NCBI RefSeq assembly: GCF_000306255.2
Contig: NZ_AKWY02000014.1
Span: 51,001-115,000 of the forward strand
Origin: Leptospira noguchii serovar Panama str. CZ214
Lineage (GTDB): Bacteria > Spirochaetota > Leptospiria > Leptospirales > Leptospiraceae
Reading direction: 5' to 3'
DNA: 64,000 bases
The notes beneath the pieces are model-generated. The model was not told the DNA's origin. It did no database searches and saw nothing but the letters and a program-made list of their open reading frames with translations. Both the position numbers and the translations under genes were made by a program. This document shows positions 17,175-32,079 of the stretch, one piece after another (position 1 is the stretch's first letter; every line of letters begins with the position of its first letter).

Positions 17175-19709
17175 CTATTGTTCTACACAAAGAATGCTGG
17201 CGGGAACATCTTTCCAGTTGTATGGATCTGTATGATCGGGTAAAGAAGTCTTTGAGCAAATTCCTTGATCGACAAAAATGGAGTTTCCATATTTCCAATT
17301 TGCTAAACCGAACGCTCCTAATTCATTCGTACTGGAAGAAGTCCAGTTGAGACAATTCAATTGGTTTGCGGAAATAACTTTATTTTTCCAAGTTTGATCT
17401 AGTCCGGTCCAAATCGCATAATTTCCTGCAAAAGAATTTTGGAATGGAAATGAAAAAAGTCCCACAGAATTTGTCGTTCCGATAATCGTATCATCCGAAC
17501 GTCTATATTCTTGGAGAGGTTTGAGTACCCAGTCTATTTGTCCGTCTCCCGCGTTTGGACTTAGGGAAGCTCTACGAGTATCTCCGACGAGCATCGCCTT
17601 ATACCCACCTCCTAAAGAAAGTAGTTTAGAGGGTTTGTTGGAATCCAGATTGCAATAACCATCTGCTTGTGTGATTCCTCCAAAGTTTGCGTTATGCGGA
17701 TTTGTCGGTACGAAAGTATATTTATGGCTTCGAAAGTTTACTCCATACCTAGAAAGTAACCTTTCGATTAAAATATCTCCGTATGTTTGATTGAGTGTTT
17801 CCCTCAACCTTTTCGAGGACATATATTCCATATTTCTAAAAAAGTCGATCGAATTGTCATCGTAAACGTAGCCCATCAGTCTTGCACCTTCGTAATGTTG
17901 GTCAAACGGTCTACCCGGTTCTGGGAAGTCACCCACTCGAATTCCTCCCATCTTATGATGCCAAGAAGTATGACCTAACTCGTGAATTGAAATATTTTGG
18001 GACGTGTATTGTAAATTTCTTTGTCTCATCACTTCTACGTATTCCGTTGCGTTTGCAACGCTTGGAGGACAACCTAAACAAGGCTGATAGAAAGTAGGAT
18101 CGAAGTGGAAGGTAGTCGTTCCGTTTGTTATAGTATGGAAAACTCTCGTATCTATAATGTTTGCATCCGAATACGCCGCTAAATAAACATTCGTAATAGG
18201 AACAATCGATTGTCCCAATTGAGCGTTGGAAGTTGCGTAAGCCCCTCCTTGGATTTTAGAAAAGTCTGATATATATAGGGTAACGTCTTCTCCATTTTGG
18301 CGAATGGGATAAAGGATCTCTAAATCCGTGAGCAATTTTGTTTGATTGAATTCATAATACAACATCGTAGCCAGAAGGCGTTCATCCGGGTTGTTCAAAT
18401 TGAGAGGAGTTTTTCCAGGAGTTTTGGGTCTTGTGTTATACCAGTTTTCAACTAAGGCCTGATTGAGATCCGGTTGAATCATGGAAAAATTTTGGATCCC
18501 TTGGATTTCGAGTTTGAAATATTTTTTAGTGGCTTCGTAAAATTCAGAAGTGAGAATATTTCCCCAAGAAGTTAAGGAATCGTTTGTAGTAAATTGGGTA
18601 TCTCCAAACCGAACGATACGGATTTTGATCGTATCCAGAGGTCCCGCCACGTTTACGGGTATGGGAGTTTCGGCAGTATGAAGGTCTATGATGTTTCTTG
18701 AAAATTCCGTAGTTTTATTACTGCCAGAAGAACAGTCCGAAGGTGCGTTATGATAAATCTTGAAACTAAAGATATTTTCATCTGCATGGTAGAATTTAAT
18801 AGAAGGAGGAGCCTGAAAACGGACTGTAAGAATTCCCTGAGGATAATTGGAAATGGAAACCGGGAAATCGGAAGTGGTTGAACATTCCGTGCTGATTCTT
18901 GATTTTTTATTAGTGGGAACCAAATTCAATTTAAGCATTCCAGAATTAAGCATGAATCCACCCAACAGCTTAATATAATCCACCGAGACCTCGTTCTTTA
19001 CGGTTTTGATTTTATTTAGGTTTAAAGCAAAAACATAAGTATTTCCACGGTAAAGTTTTGAAGAGCTTGAAACCGGATTACCGTTTGAATAAATATATGC
19101 GTCTCGATTGTTGGTGATCATATCGTTGATAATGTTGTTAAACGTAGAATCTACAACGGAAGAGATGGTGACGTTTTCCGTGACGGTCGGATACTGAGTT
19201 TGTGGACCCCCTTGCATCGCAAGAGTATAAGTTCCTGGAGGCCAATTGAGAGTAGAAATACTCATCTGATAGGCGGATCCCGTAGGTCTTAGATCGGAAA
19301 TTTCCGTAATGTCTTTTGAGTCCATATGTTTGGTTTGAGGAGGAAGGATCCCGTTTTGATAGTTAGAAAGTTCTTGGGGCGTAAGATCTTTCCAAATTAG
19401 CAAATAGTCCGTAAATCGTGCGTTAGCCGGTGGGTAGGCCAAAACGTTGAGTTGTCCACCGGAAGGAACGGAAAGACGTTCGCAGGAAAGTCCGTAAGAG
19501 TTTAGGATATAAACGTATCCTTTGGAGGGATCGTAAGAAGGGGCACAATCAAAGTTCGAAAGATGTGCGTTAGACGGATTATGGACCAGATTTAAAATTG
19601 AGTCCGCGAAGCTAGAAAAGAAAAAAGGGTCGGTTTGATTGTTTTGAAATTTTGTATTACAACCTAACGCAAAATATACGGTCGCAATACATACAAGTAT
19701 ATATTTCAT
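17175..19709 (-). CDS. Large lipoprotein with HExxH metallopeptidase motif
   Basis: This 844-residue protein begins with a lipoprotein signal peptide (YFALGC, lipidated Cys17), so it is membrane-anchored and probably exposed outside the cytoplasm. A zincin signature HELGH (His576, Glu577, His580) followed by TSWHH (His584, His585) suggests a zinc metallopeptidase active site. The N-terminal half is Asn/Thr/Pro-rich, probably beta-sandwich domains. The region after HELGH contains AMLVGDTRRASLSPNAGDG and several Cys residues. I do not recognise a named peptidase family, and catalytic activity is inferred from the motif only. GGAGAA lies upstream of the ATG. It is transcribed alone. Confidence 0.78.
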   Translation of the reverse strand: MKYILVCIATVYFALGCNTKFQNNQTDPFFFSSFADSILNLVHNPSNAHLSNFDCAPSYDPSKGYVYILNSYGLSCERLSVPSGGQLNVLAYPPANARFTDYLLIWKDLTPQELSNYQNGILPPQTKHMDSKDITEISDLRPTGSAYQMSISTLNWPPGTYTLAMQGGPQTQYPTVTENVTISSVVDSTFNNIINDMITNNRDAYIYSNGNPVSSSSKLYRGNTYVFALNLNKIKTVKNEVSVDYIKLLGGFMLNSGMLKLNLVPTNKKSRISTECSTTSDFPVSISNYPQGILTVRFQAPPSIKFYHADENIFSFKIYHNAPSDCSSGSNKTTEFSRNIIDLHTAETPIPVNVAGPLDTIKIRIVRFGDTQFTTNDSLTSWGNILTSEFYEATKKYFKLEIQGIQNFSMIQPDLNQALVENWYNTRPKTPGKTPLNLNNPDERLLATMLYYEFNQTKLLTDLEILYPIRQNGEDVTLYISDFSKIQGGAYATSNAQLGQSIVPITNVYLAAYSDANIIDTRVFHTITNGTTTFHFDPTFYQPCLGCPPSVANATEYVEVMRQRNLQYTSQNISIHELGHTSWHHKMGGIRVGDFPEPGRPFDQHYEGARLMGYVYDDNSIDFFRNMEYMSSKRLRETLNQTYGDILIERLLSRYGVNFRSHKYTFVPTNPHNANFGGITQADGYCNLDSNKPSKLLSLGGGYKAMLVGDTRRASLSPNAGDGQIDWVLKPLQEYRRSDDTIIGTTNSVGLFSFPFQNSFAGNYAIWTGLDQTWKNKVISANQLNCLNWTSSSTNELGAFGLANWKYGNSIFVDQGICSKTSLPDHTDPYNWKDVPASILCVEQ

Positions 19710-20182
19710 TTCATTCTCCTAAATTAGAATTTTAAATTTTCTAATTGAATTTTACTAACATTTCAATTTTAAGAATTTACCGATTTTTTCAAAAATCGGT
19801 CGGTTATTTGGTTTCTAAATAAAATGCAAAAATGGTTTTAGTGCTGGAACTCGTGCGAAAATTTAACAATATTAGAACTACTTGAAAGTTCGCAAATTAC
19901 CAAATGTGACGGTTTTTGTAGAAGTCACTGCATTATTAAAAATTTCTAAAGAATTACACACAAATTCATTGGGTTTTTGGACAAACCCTTAGTTAAAGAT
20001 TCTTTATAGAAGTCTAACGATGCGATAAGTGCGATAAAGAAAATTTAAAATGTAAAAGTTTAATCAAGGAACAATTAAAAACACTCTTGTTTTACAGTTC
20101 AATTAAAGAGTAAAATCGTATTCTGTCTTTTGAATGAACTTAGGTTAACGAACTAAGAATTTCTCTCCATATATAAAAAGTT
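19710..20182. other. Gene-free spacer
   Basis: This AT-rich spacer lies between two minus-strand genes. Near 19850 there are degraded family D words (GGAACTCGTGC, AGAACTACTTG). I see no RNA, terminator or ORF that I would support. Confidence 0.4.
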
Positions 20183-21631
20183 CTATTTGGACTCACTAAA
20201 ATTTTTGCAAATGTCGCAGTTCCCACATTCCGAAAATTTTGCATCAAAGTATTGGTAAACGAATTCTCTTCTGCACTTTTCCGATTTTAAATAAAGAAGC
20301 ATTTGATACAGACGTTTTAGGCTAGTTTTCTTTTTAAATTCTAACGACTCTGTGGAACGCAAAGTTTCGGGCAAAGTAGAAATTAATTTTAAAGAATTCT
20401 TTTCCAACTCTCCCGAAGTGACTCCATATCTATCAAACAGATTGAGAACGGTTTGAAGTCTGTGATCTCCTCTATTTTTAGAAACGATCATAGATTGTAA
20501 ATCTTCGTAATCGATTGAAGATAATTTTTCTCCTAAACGTTCTAAGGTCTGAAATGTACGAGAGATAAACGCCGCATCCGGATTTTGCCATTCTATAAAA
20601 TCCATCAATACAGAAAGGTCGTCTTGGTTGTAAAACACATGACAATCGGAGGGATTACCGTCTCGTCCTGCTCTCCCAATTTCTTGATAATAACTTTCTA
20701 AAGAAGAAGGAAGTTCAGCATGAATGATCGTTCTAATGTTTGGTTTATCCACTCCCATACCAAACGCGTTTGTAGCGAGTAGGATTTTATCATCCGATTT
20801 TAAGAATTGATTTTGAACTTTTTTCCTTTGATCTTTGTTTAGCTTTCCGTGATAAATGGTATATTTTATTTTTTGAATGTCTAGTTTTTCACAGAATTTT
20901 TCCAAACTCTGAATAAGATTGAAGTAAACGATTGTGCTGCCTTTCTGTTTTTTTAAAAGTTCTAAAATTGCATCTGATTTAGAAGGTTCGTCTACAAATG
21001 TTCTTACGTCTAAAAACAGATTCGGTCTACAAATTCCTTCGTTATATATTATAATTTCAGAATTTTCTAATCCCATTTGAAGGATCATGTCTTTTCGAAT
21101 TTCGGTCGTAGCGGTAGCGGTTAACGCGATTGTAATCGGTTTACCTAGAATTTCTCTGAACTCGGAAATCTTAGTGTAATCTGGTCTAAAGTCGTGACCC
21201 CACTGACTGATACAATGGGCTTCGTCGATTGCAAGAAGAGAAACCTTTCTATTTTTAAGACAATCTATAAATTCATTTTTACGAAAACGTTCCGGAGAAA
21301 CGTATAAAATCTTATATTTACCTTCTTTTAAGTTTTGATAACTTTGAAGTCTGTCTTGTTTGGAAAGGGAAGAATTGATATAATCCGCTTCGATTCCGAG
21401 TCGTTTCAATTTTAACACTTGATCTTGCATAAGCGCGATCAGAGGAGAAATGACGATTGTCAATCCTTCTAAAATGAGTGCTGGAATTTGGTAGCAGAGC
21501 GATTTTCCCATTCCGGTCGGCATGATCACTAAACAATTTTTTCCGGAAAGAATGTCTGTGATGATTTTCTCTTGAGAGGTTCTGAAAGAGGAAATTCCGA
21601 AAAGGGTTTTGAGTTCGGAAAGAGAGGTCAT
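20183..21631 (-). CDS. recQ: RecQ-family ATP-dependent DNA helicase
   Basis: This is a 3'-5' superfamily 2 helicase of recombination and fork repair. Motif I is MPTGMGKSLCYQ near residue 37, motif II is AIDEAHCISQWGHDFRPDY, motif III is ALTATAT and motif VI is YYQEIGRAGRDG. The zinc-binding C-terminal domain keeps its cysteines (KCRREF, then CGNCDIC near the end). At 482 residues it lacks the HRDC domain of the 600-residue E. coli enzyme, as in many short RecQ proteins. It diverges from recC across about 100 bases, so the two DNA-repair units may share a control region. Confidence 0.93.
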   Translation of the reverse strand: MTSLSELKTLFGISSFRTSQEKIITDILSGKNCLVIMPTGMGKSLCYQIPALILEGLTIVISPLIALMQDQVLKLKRLGIEADYINSSLSKQDRLQSYQNLKEGKYKILYVSPERFRKNEFIDCLKNRKVSLLAIDEAHCISQWGHDFRPDYTKISEFREILGKPITIALTATATTEIRKDMILQMGLENSEIIIYNEGICRPNLFLDVRTFVDEPSKSDAILELLKKQKGSTIVYFNLIQSLEKFCEKLDIQKIKYTIYHGKLNKDQRKKVQNQFLKSDDKILLATNAFGMGVDKPNIRTIIHAELPSSLESYYQEIGRAGRDGNPSDCHVFYNQDDLSVLMDFIEWQNPDAAFISRTFQTLERLGEKLSSIDYEDLQSMIVSKNRGDHRLQTVLNLFDRYGVTSGELEKNSLKLISTLPETLRSTESLEFKKKTSLKRLYQMLLYLKSEKCRREFVYQYFDAKFSECGNCDICKNFSESK

Positions 21632-21735
21632 TGCGATCAGAATTTGTAGTTTATCTTAGAGTGCAAGATAAAATGTAATTACTTGCCACAAGGCTGAATT
21701 CTTGGGATGTTCGTATTTCAATCGGAGAAAATTGT

Positions 21736-25123
<3,388 letters not shown>

Positions 25124-25134
<11 letters not shown>

Positions 25135-28100
25135 TCGTGCTTATAAATTCAAATCTAGTTTTATAGAAGCCTCCGCCGGAACCGGAAAAACTTATACGAT
25201 TATGGAAGTCGTAGGAGATCTAATTTTAGAACATAAAATTCCTTTGACTCAGATTTTAATTTTGACTTATACGGAAAAAGCAGCAGGGGAACTCAAAGAA
25301 AGACTTAGAAAAAAATTGATCGATTCCGGACTTACTAAAGAAGCCAGGGAACTGGATCAGGTAACGATTTCCACAATACACGGATTTTGTAATATGATTT
25401 TAAAAGAATATCCGGTGGAAACGGAAACTACCACCAACTGGATCTTAACGGACGTTTTGGAGCGTTTAAGCGCCGCGTTATATAAACTCCAACACGATGA
25501 ATGGAATTCTTGGGTAAATTCGGAAGAGTTGGAAGATTTTATTTCGACTTCGAAATATAAATTCAAAAAAGAAAATATTCTAATTTCTGCATCTAAACTT
25601 TTAAGCGGTAAAAATTACGTTTATTCCAAAGAAACAACTCCTATGAGTTCAAAGACTTTTCTTCAAAAAACGGCATTGATCCTTGCGGAAACGGTTTTAA
25701 AGGAGTTTAAAACTTCGGAATGGATGAGTTACGACCAAATGATTTTAAAAACCAGGGATTCTTTGGAAAACCCTCGTCTTAAAAAAGCGCTTCAAAGTAG
25801 ATACAAAGTAGGGATCTTGGACGAGTTTCAAGATACGGACGGAGTTCAGTATGAAATTTTCAAACGACTTTTTTTAGAATCTGACGACGAGAGGGCGTTG
25901 TATCTAATTGGGGATCCGAAACAATCTATCTATGGATTTAGAGGAGCGGACATAGGGATTTATCTTCAAGCAAAAGAAGAATTAAAAAAACAGAAAGCGG
26001 AAGAAATTTCGTTGAACGTCAATTATAGATCGGTCCCCGAGTTGATCCGAGCCTATAACGAAATATTTGGTGGTAAATCTGGGAAGCAGAGTTTTTTTCC
26101 GATCTTAGAACAATCGGTTCCGATCGAATATGAACCTGTATTTGCCCCAGAAAAAGATATTAAGATTTTATTAAGCACCAAACACAAAGAAGGTCCGATT
26201 CAGATTGTACAATTTGCCGGAAAAGATTTTTGGAACACTCAAGACGCAAAAAATGCTTGGGCACAATTTATCTCAGAAGAAATTTTAAAACTCATTCACA
26301 AAGAAAATCCGTTTACTTATCAAGTTGCTGAAGGTGACTCGCGGTATGTGGAAAAAAAACTAAAACTTCGCGAGATCGCCGTTTTAGTAAAAAGTAAGTC
26401 GGAAGGAAAACTTGCGGAACAATTTTTAAAACTCAGAGGAATTCCTTGTTCTTTTTACAAACAAGAAGGAATTTATCAATCTGTAGAATCATATCAGATT
26501 TCTAATATATTCGAATGTCTTTTAGATCCAAATAAACCTTCTTCTTATCGAAAACTTTTATTAGGAGATTTGTTTCAAATTCATCCGGCACACCTTTCTT
26601 ATTTTGATGAACACTCGATTGATTCGTACGAAAAAAGTATATTAGATCGTTGGAAAACTCTTTCTATAAATCGTAAGTTCTCTGAATTATTCCGTTCTAT
26701 CGAAGAAGACAGCAGGATTTTTTTGACGGAAAATGAAACGGATATAGACTGGGAAAGAAAAAGAACCAATTATAGACAGATTTTTAGAAGATTGCTTCAG
26801 TTTCAAATTACAAATCAAGCCGATCTGGAAGAAGTATTAGAAGAATTGAAACTACTTCAAAACAGTTCTAAAAACGAAGAGGAACTTCCTTTGTTCGAAA
26901 AAGAAACCGAAAAAGATGCAGTTCAAATACTCACTTTACATTCTTCTAAAGGTTTAGAATGGCCTGTTGTTTTTTTGTTCAACCTTTCCGGAGATTTTAT
27001 TCCAGAAGTATACGACTATCCTATTATAGATAAAGATGGAAGGCGATCTTGGAAATTGAGTCTTTGGGACGACGAAGAGGAAAAGAAAATTAGTAAAGAA
27101 ATATATTCTAATCAATCTTTGAATGAAAACAAAAGACTTCTATATGTGGGAATTACTAGATCCAAGGTAAGGCTTTATCTTCCGTTTTATACTCCATCGA
27201 GCAATTGGAAAACAAGAGATTCGGCATATTATAAAATTCTTTATCCTAGGCTTCAAGGTATATTAGAAAATAAAATCAATACAGATCTATTTCATGTAAT
27301 TTCTTGGACACGAACACCTTTTGATTCTACCGATCCTAACCGAATGGATCAAAACTTAGATCCAGAAATATGTTTTACGCCCTTACTTTACAAAGAATCA
27401 GAAACTTCTAAAACGATTCTCCTCAATAGTTATTCGTCTTTGAAGAGTAAAATGAATTTTTCGGAAGAAGTATCTTTTCCCGTATTAGGAGAAAAAAAAT
27501 ATATCCAGTCGGATGATGCTGAGAATTCCGAAACGGAAATCAAAGACGTACTTCCTTCTTCCGCTTCTATCGGTTCTTTTTTACATTCTCTTTTGGAAGA
27601 ATTAGATTTTTCTGTTTTTAAAACTACGACGCCTAAAGAGCTTTTAAAAAACGAAAAAATTATTTCCAGAATGGATTTTCATTTGGATTATTTTCGAATT
27701 TTAAAAAGAGAAGAGGGACTTCCTATTTTAGAAAAGGGAACGATCCAAAAAAGGACTATAGAAATTTTATGGAATTTATTAAACGCAAAAATTCCGATTC
27801 AGGAAAAAACTTCGTTTTGCCTAACGGATCTTTCCAAACAAAATAGAATTTCTGAAATGGATTTTCATTTGGATTTGGATCCTAAAAAAACTTGCCCTGG
27901 AAATTTTTTAAGAGGCTCCATCGATTTGGTATTTCAAATAGATAATAAATTTTATCTGGCAGATTATAAGTCCAATCTGCTTGAAGATTATTCTGCTATT
28001 TCTTTAAAAAGAAATGTGGAAAATTCGGAAAGTAGATACGACCTTCAACGAGATATTTATGCATTAGTACTTTATGAATATTTAAAAAATATATTTGGTC

Positions 28101-28273
28101 CGAAAGAGGCCTTACAAAAAATCGGAGGAGTATATTATTTTTTTCTAAGAGGGATGAAATACGGAGAGAGTTCTGGAATTTATTCAGACTTTTTTTGGGA
28201 TTTAGAAAGAATAGAATCTATCCGCAAAACCGTTATAGAATCGACAACGTTTCAATGGGGGGAATCCAATTGA
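25124..28273 (+). CDS. recB: Exodeoxyribonuclease V subunit RecB
   Basis: This is the UvrD-type helicase and nuclease subunit of RecBCD. Walker A is EASAGTGKTYT (about residues 15-25). The helicase motifs LTYTEKAAGEL, GILDEFQDTDGVQY, IGDPKQSIYGFRGAD, LTLHSSKGLEWPVV and LLYVGITRSK follow in order. The C-terminal nuclease domain carries the catalytic DYKSN motif (FYLADYKSNLL) near residue 945. At 1049 residues it is somewhat shorter than the E. coli protein but complete. The 5' end overlaps recC and the 3' end overlaps recD. Confidence 0.95.
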
Positions 28274-30108
28274 CTTTTATCGAAAAGCTAAGAGCGGATA
28301 TTTTAGAACTGGTAAAATCGTCGGAACTAGAAAAGAAAAATTACATAAAAGTATCCGAAGAAGACTCAAACCATATATTAGAAATATTGAATTCTATTTG
28401 GAACGCTACTCAGGAAGGAAGTTTATGTGTTCCCGTAAAACAAGAATGGAAAAAGATTTTAAAAATAAAACTTCCCGGTCTGGTCGTGGATCGGTTCGAA
28501 AATACGGAATGGGTGTATTTCGAAAAAACGTATCATTCTAAGGTCGAATTGGAACGTCTTTTAAAAGAAAGAATCGAAAATTATATTTCGGTTAACGTAG
28601 ATGCGGATCAAGTCGAAAATATCCTAAAGGATTTAGAATCGAAAAGTTTTTCACTAAAAAAAAGCCAAAAAAAAGCGATCTTTTCTTGTTTAAATTCTTC
28701 TTTTCAAATTGTAAGCGGAGGACCTGGAACTGGAAAAACAACCGTAGTAGCGTTTTTATTACAAATTTTGAATGAATTGAAACAACTTCCATCTCCGGAA
28801 AAGATTGCGCTTGTTGCACCTACCGGAAGAGCGGCGCAAAGACTAACAGAATCGGTTCAAGAAAATTTAAAAAAAATATCCACGTCTTTCGAAAATGAAT
28901 TTCTAAGAGGACAGACGATTCACGGGCTTTTAAACTACAAACAGTCGTTAGGTGGATTTTATTATAATCGGGAAAGATACCTTCCACATCGATTGATTAT
29001 CGTGGACGAAGTTTCTATGGTAGATTTGAATCTGATGCTTTCTCTTTGGAATTCGATTCCTAAAAATGAGACGATTCTAGAAGAAACAATTCCGTTTCGG
29101 TTTATATTGATCGGAGATCCACATCAGCTTCCTTCTGTGGAAAAAGGAGCGGTGTTAAGTGATTTTTTATCCGTGTTAGAATCTAAACGATCTCGTTTTG
29201 TTTCTAAATTAGAAGAAAGTAATCGTCAACAACCAAACACAAACGGAAAAATTTCAAAGATAGTCACACTCGCCGAAGAAATTTTAAGATATTCTCCTGA
29301 AAACTTAAATCTGGGAACTAAGATAGACGAAAGTTTTCCAAAGACGATTCAAATCAAAGAGAATACTCAGTACAAAAGTGAGGTGGTATGGTTGCAAAAT
29401 ATTGAAAGTACTAATTTGGATTATTTTTCTAGGGACGGATTAGTCGAAAAACTTTGGAAAGAAATTTTTTATCCTCAAATCAATAGAATTGCATCTTGGA
29501 AAATTCAGGATTCTTTTTGTTTTGATAAACCAGATTTTATTCAAAAATTTCAAGATGAACTGAAACGATTTCGTTGTCTTACAATTTTTAAAAGTGGCTA
29601 TTGGGGAGTGGATGCGATTCAAACCAAGATCATGAATTTGGCCGCTCAAAATTTTTTTATAGGAAAAGGCGGAAACTTTTTTGCCAAACGACTTTCTAAG
29701 GGAATTTATTTTGTGGGTCTTCCCATTTTAATCACTCGAAACGATAAAAACAGAAAACTTTTTAACGGGGATATTGGAATCGTATTAAAAACGGAATCTA
29801 CCAAAGAACTTAGAGCAGTGTTCCCAATTGAAGGAAAACTTTTTCAATTTGCGTTAGACACTCTTCCAGAACATGAACCGGCGTTTGTGATGAGTGTACA
29901 TAAAAGTCAAGGATCTGAATATGATACAATTATAATGTATCTTCCGGATTCTATAAAAGAAGAAAAATCTCGTAGTCTACTCAATCGCCAGATCCTTTAT
30001 ACCGCAATTACAAGAGCTAAAAAACAAGTGATCTTGGCTGGAAATCCGCAAACCTGGGAAATTGGAATTGCCAATTCTCAAAATAGAAATACTGGATTTA
30101 GGATTTAG
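28270..30108 (+). CDS. recD: Exodeoxyribonuclease V subunit RecD
   Basis: This is a superfamily 1B 5'-3' helicase, the fast motor of RecBCD. Walker A is SGGPGTGKTTV. Further motifs are LVAPTGRAAQRL, TIHGLL, IIVDEVSMVDL, LIGDPHQLPSVEKGAV and, at the C-terminus, AFVMSVHKSQGSEYD and LLYTAITRAKKQV-like sequence (ILYTAITRAKKQ). I place the start at TTG 28270: its TTGA overlaps the recB stop, and a GGGGGGA ribosome binding site lies 6-7 bases upstream. ATG 28255 is the alternative. The frame is open further upstream only because it shadows recB. Confidence 0.93.
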   Translation: MTFIEKLRADILELVKSSELEKKNYIKVSEEDSNHILEILNSIWNATQEGSLCVPVKQEWKKILKIKLPGLVVDRFENTEWVYFEKTYHSKVELERLLKERIENYISVNVDADQVENILKDLESKSFSLKKSQKKAIFSCLNSSFQIVSGGPGTGKTTVVAFLLQILNELKQLPSPEKIALVAPTGRAAQRLTESVQENLKKISTSFENEFLRGQTIHGLLNYKQSLGGFYYNRERYLPHRLIIVDEVSMVDLNLMLSLWNSIPKNETILEETIPFRFILIGDPHQLPSVEKGAVLSDFLSVLESKRSRFVSKLEESNRQQPNTNGKISKIVTLAEEILRYSPENLNLGTKIDESFPKTIQIKENTQYKSEVVWLQNIESTNLDYFSRDGLVEKLWKEIFYPQINRIASWKIQDSFCFDKPDFIQKFQDELKRFRCLTIFKSGYWGVDAIQTKIMNLAAQNFFIGKGGNFFAKRLSKGIYFVGLPILITRNDKNRKLFNGDIGIVLKTESTKELRAVFPIEGKLFQFALDTLPEHEPAFVMSVHKSQGSEYDTIIMYLPDSIKEEKSRSLLNRQILYTAITRAKKQVILAGNPQTWEIGIANSQNRNTGFRI

Positions 30109-30382
30109 AATAAAATGTAAGTAAATTAGAATATAATTAATTTCTATTTCTTAAAAAAATAGCCCTCTGAAAGATTAAACACTTCGCACATAAATTTGTT
30201 TATTGTCTTATTTTGTGAATTACACTTAAACTTAACAAGATGTTGTAAATCAATTTTAAACCTCAAGTAAAGCGTAAAAATCGATTCAAAAAATCAAAAT
30301 CATGCTGTACGAAGAAAATGTTTTGTATATTTTTGGCTTTCTATCGAATCGATTCTAAGGCGTTTAATACGTAAGGAAGAAT

Positions 30383-31318
30383 ATGAAACCGAAAATGAAA
30401 TCGCCCATTGTATCCGTAAATGGTCTTTCCAAATATTATGCAAACGGATTTCAGGCGCTAAAAAACGTTTCTTTGGAAATTCAAGAAGGGGAGATCATCG
30501 CTTTATTGGGTCCAAATGGAGCTGGTAAAACGACTCTGATTTCGATCATTTGTGGAATCGTAAATCCAAGCGAAGGTTTTGTTCATGTTTCCGGAAAAGA
30601 CATTTTACAAGATTTTAGATTTACTAGATCTCAAATTGGTCTTGTTCCTCAGGAACTCAGTGTCCACGCGTTTGAATCTGTATGGGCTACGGTGAGTTTT
30701 ACGAGAGGTTTGTATGGAAAATCACCTAACCCTGATTATATTGAAAAACTTTTAAAATCACTTTCTCTTTGGAACAAAAAAGATCAGATGATACTTACAC
30801 TTTCTGGAGGAATGAAACGTAGGGTTTTGATTGCAAAAGCACTTTCTCACGAACCTAGGATTTTATTTTTGGACGAGCCAACTGCGGGAGTGGATGTAGA
30901 ACTTAGAAAAGATATGTGGAATATAGTTCGTAATCTACGGGAAAACGGAGTCACTATCATTCTCACTACACATTATATAGAAGAGGCTGAGGAAATTGCG
31001 GATCGTATTGGAGTGATCAACAAGGGAGAGTTGATTTTAGTAGAAGATAAAAAAGAACTAATGCAGAAGTTGGGAAAGAAACAACTCACAATCGATCTAA
31101 ATCGAACCTTAAAAAAAATTCCGACAACTTTGAAATCGAAAGGACTGGAGATTGTTGGAAACGGTAGACAACTTCTTTATACATACGATTCTCATGGGAC
31201 TCAGACTGGAATTTCTTCTCTTCTTCAGGATTTAAAAAAAGCTAAAATTGATTTCAAAGATTTGAATACTACTCAAAGCTCTTTGGAAGAAATATTTGTT
31301 CAGTTGGTATCAAAATGA
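30383..31318 (+). CDS. ABC transporter ATP-binding protein (ABC-2 exporter type)
   Basis: This 311-residue ATPase powers an ABC-2 type exporter. Walker A is GPNGAGKTT, the Q-loop is QIGLVPQEL, the signature is [10 protein letters not shown], Walker B is [13 protein letters not shown] and the switch is [16 protein letters not shown]-terminal domain of about 80 residues, with [13 protein letters not shown], is typical of the CcmA/YadG/DrrA-like subfamily. The start at 30383 has GGAAG upstream; ATG 30392 is possible. It overlaps the permease gene by four bases (ATGA). The substrate is unknown: drug, lipid or polysaccharide exporters all have this form. Confidence 0.92.
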   Translation: MKPKMKSPIVSVNGLSKYYANGFQALKNVSLEIQEGEIIALLGPNGAGKTTLISIICGIVNPSEGFVHVSGKDILQDFRFTRSQIGLVPQELSVHAFESVWATVSFTRGLYGKSPNPDYIEKLLKSLSLWNKKDQMILTLSGGMKRRVLIAKALSHEPRILFLDEPTAGVDVELRKDMWNIVRNLRENGVTIILTTHYIEEAEEIADRIGVINKGELILVEDKKELMQKLGKKQLTIDLNRTLKKIPTTLKSKGLEIVGNGRQLLYTYDSHGTQTGISSLLQDLKKAKIDFKDLNTTQSSLEEIFVQLVSK

Positions 31319-32076
31319 ATTTATACGCGATCAAATCCATTTATATTTTTGAAATGTCTAGAACTTGGAGAACACTTTTTCAAAGTATTGCTTCTCCCGT
31401 TATTTCTACTTCCTTGTACTTCGTGGTTTTTGGTTCTGCGATCGGCTCTAGAATTCAAGAAGTGGATGGAGTCGGTTACGGTTCGTTTATAGTTCCCGGT
31501 TTAATTATGTTGTCTTTGTTGACGGAGAGTATTGCTAATTCTTCTTTTGGAATTTATTTTCCTAAGTTTACTGGAACGATTTATGAAATTTTAGCAGCAC
31601 CAGTTTCTATGATGGAGATAGTGATCGGTTTTGTGGGCGCCGCGGCTACAAAATCTGTGATCTTGGGAACGATTATGCTTGCTACAGCTTCTTTATTTGT
31701 TCCGATTAAAATTGCACATCCGATTGTGATGGTTCTTTTTCTTCTTTTAACTTCTATTTCTTTTAGTTTGTTCGGATTTATTATAGGGATCTGGGCGGAT
31801 AGTTTCGAAAAGTTGCAAGTGATTCCTTTACTCATCATTACTCCTTTGGTATTTTTAGGTGGAAGTTTTTATTCTGCAAATATGCTTCCTCCTTTTTGGC
31901 AAAAGGTAACTTTTTTAAATCCGGTTCTTTATTTAGTGAGCGGATTTCGTTGGAGTTTTTACGAGATCTCTGACGTAAGTGTGGGAGTAAGTCTTACGAT
32001 GGTTTTTGTATTTCTTTCGATTTGTTTGGGTTTGGTTTGGATGATTTTTAAAACCGGCTACAAAATTAAAAAATAA
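31315..32076 (+). CDS. ABC-2 type transporter permease
   Basis: This 253-residue membrane protein has six predicted helices, the standard ABC-2 permease layout. It contains the conserved [15 protein letters not shown] segment and, before the last two helices, [40 protein letters not shown] sequence typical of YadH/DrrB permeases. It is translationally coupled to the ATPase gene upstream. With that gene it should form a homodimeric half-transporter pair in the inner membrane. Confidence 0.92.
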   Translation: MNLYAIKSIYIFEMSRTWRTLFQSIASPVISTSLYFVVFGSAIGSRIQEVDGVGYGSFIVPGLIMLSLLTESIANSSFGIYFPKFTGTIYEILAAPVSMMEIVIGFVGAAATKSVILGTIMLATASLFVPIKIAHPIVMVLFLLLTSISFSLFGFIIGIWADSFEKLQVIPLLIITPLVFLGGSFYSANMLPPFWQKVTFLNPVLYLVSGFRWSFYEISDVSVGVSLTMVFVFLSICLGLVWMIFKTGYKIKK

Positions 32077-32079
32077 ATT

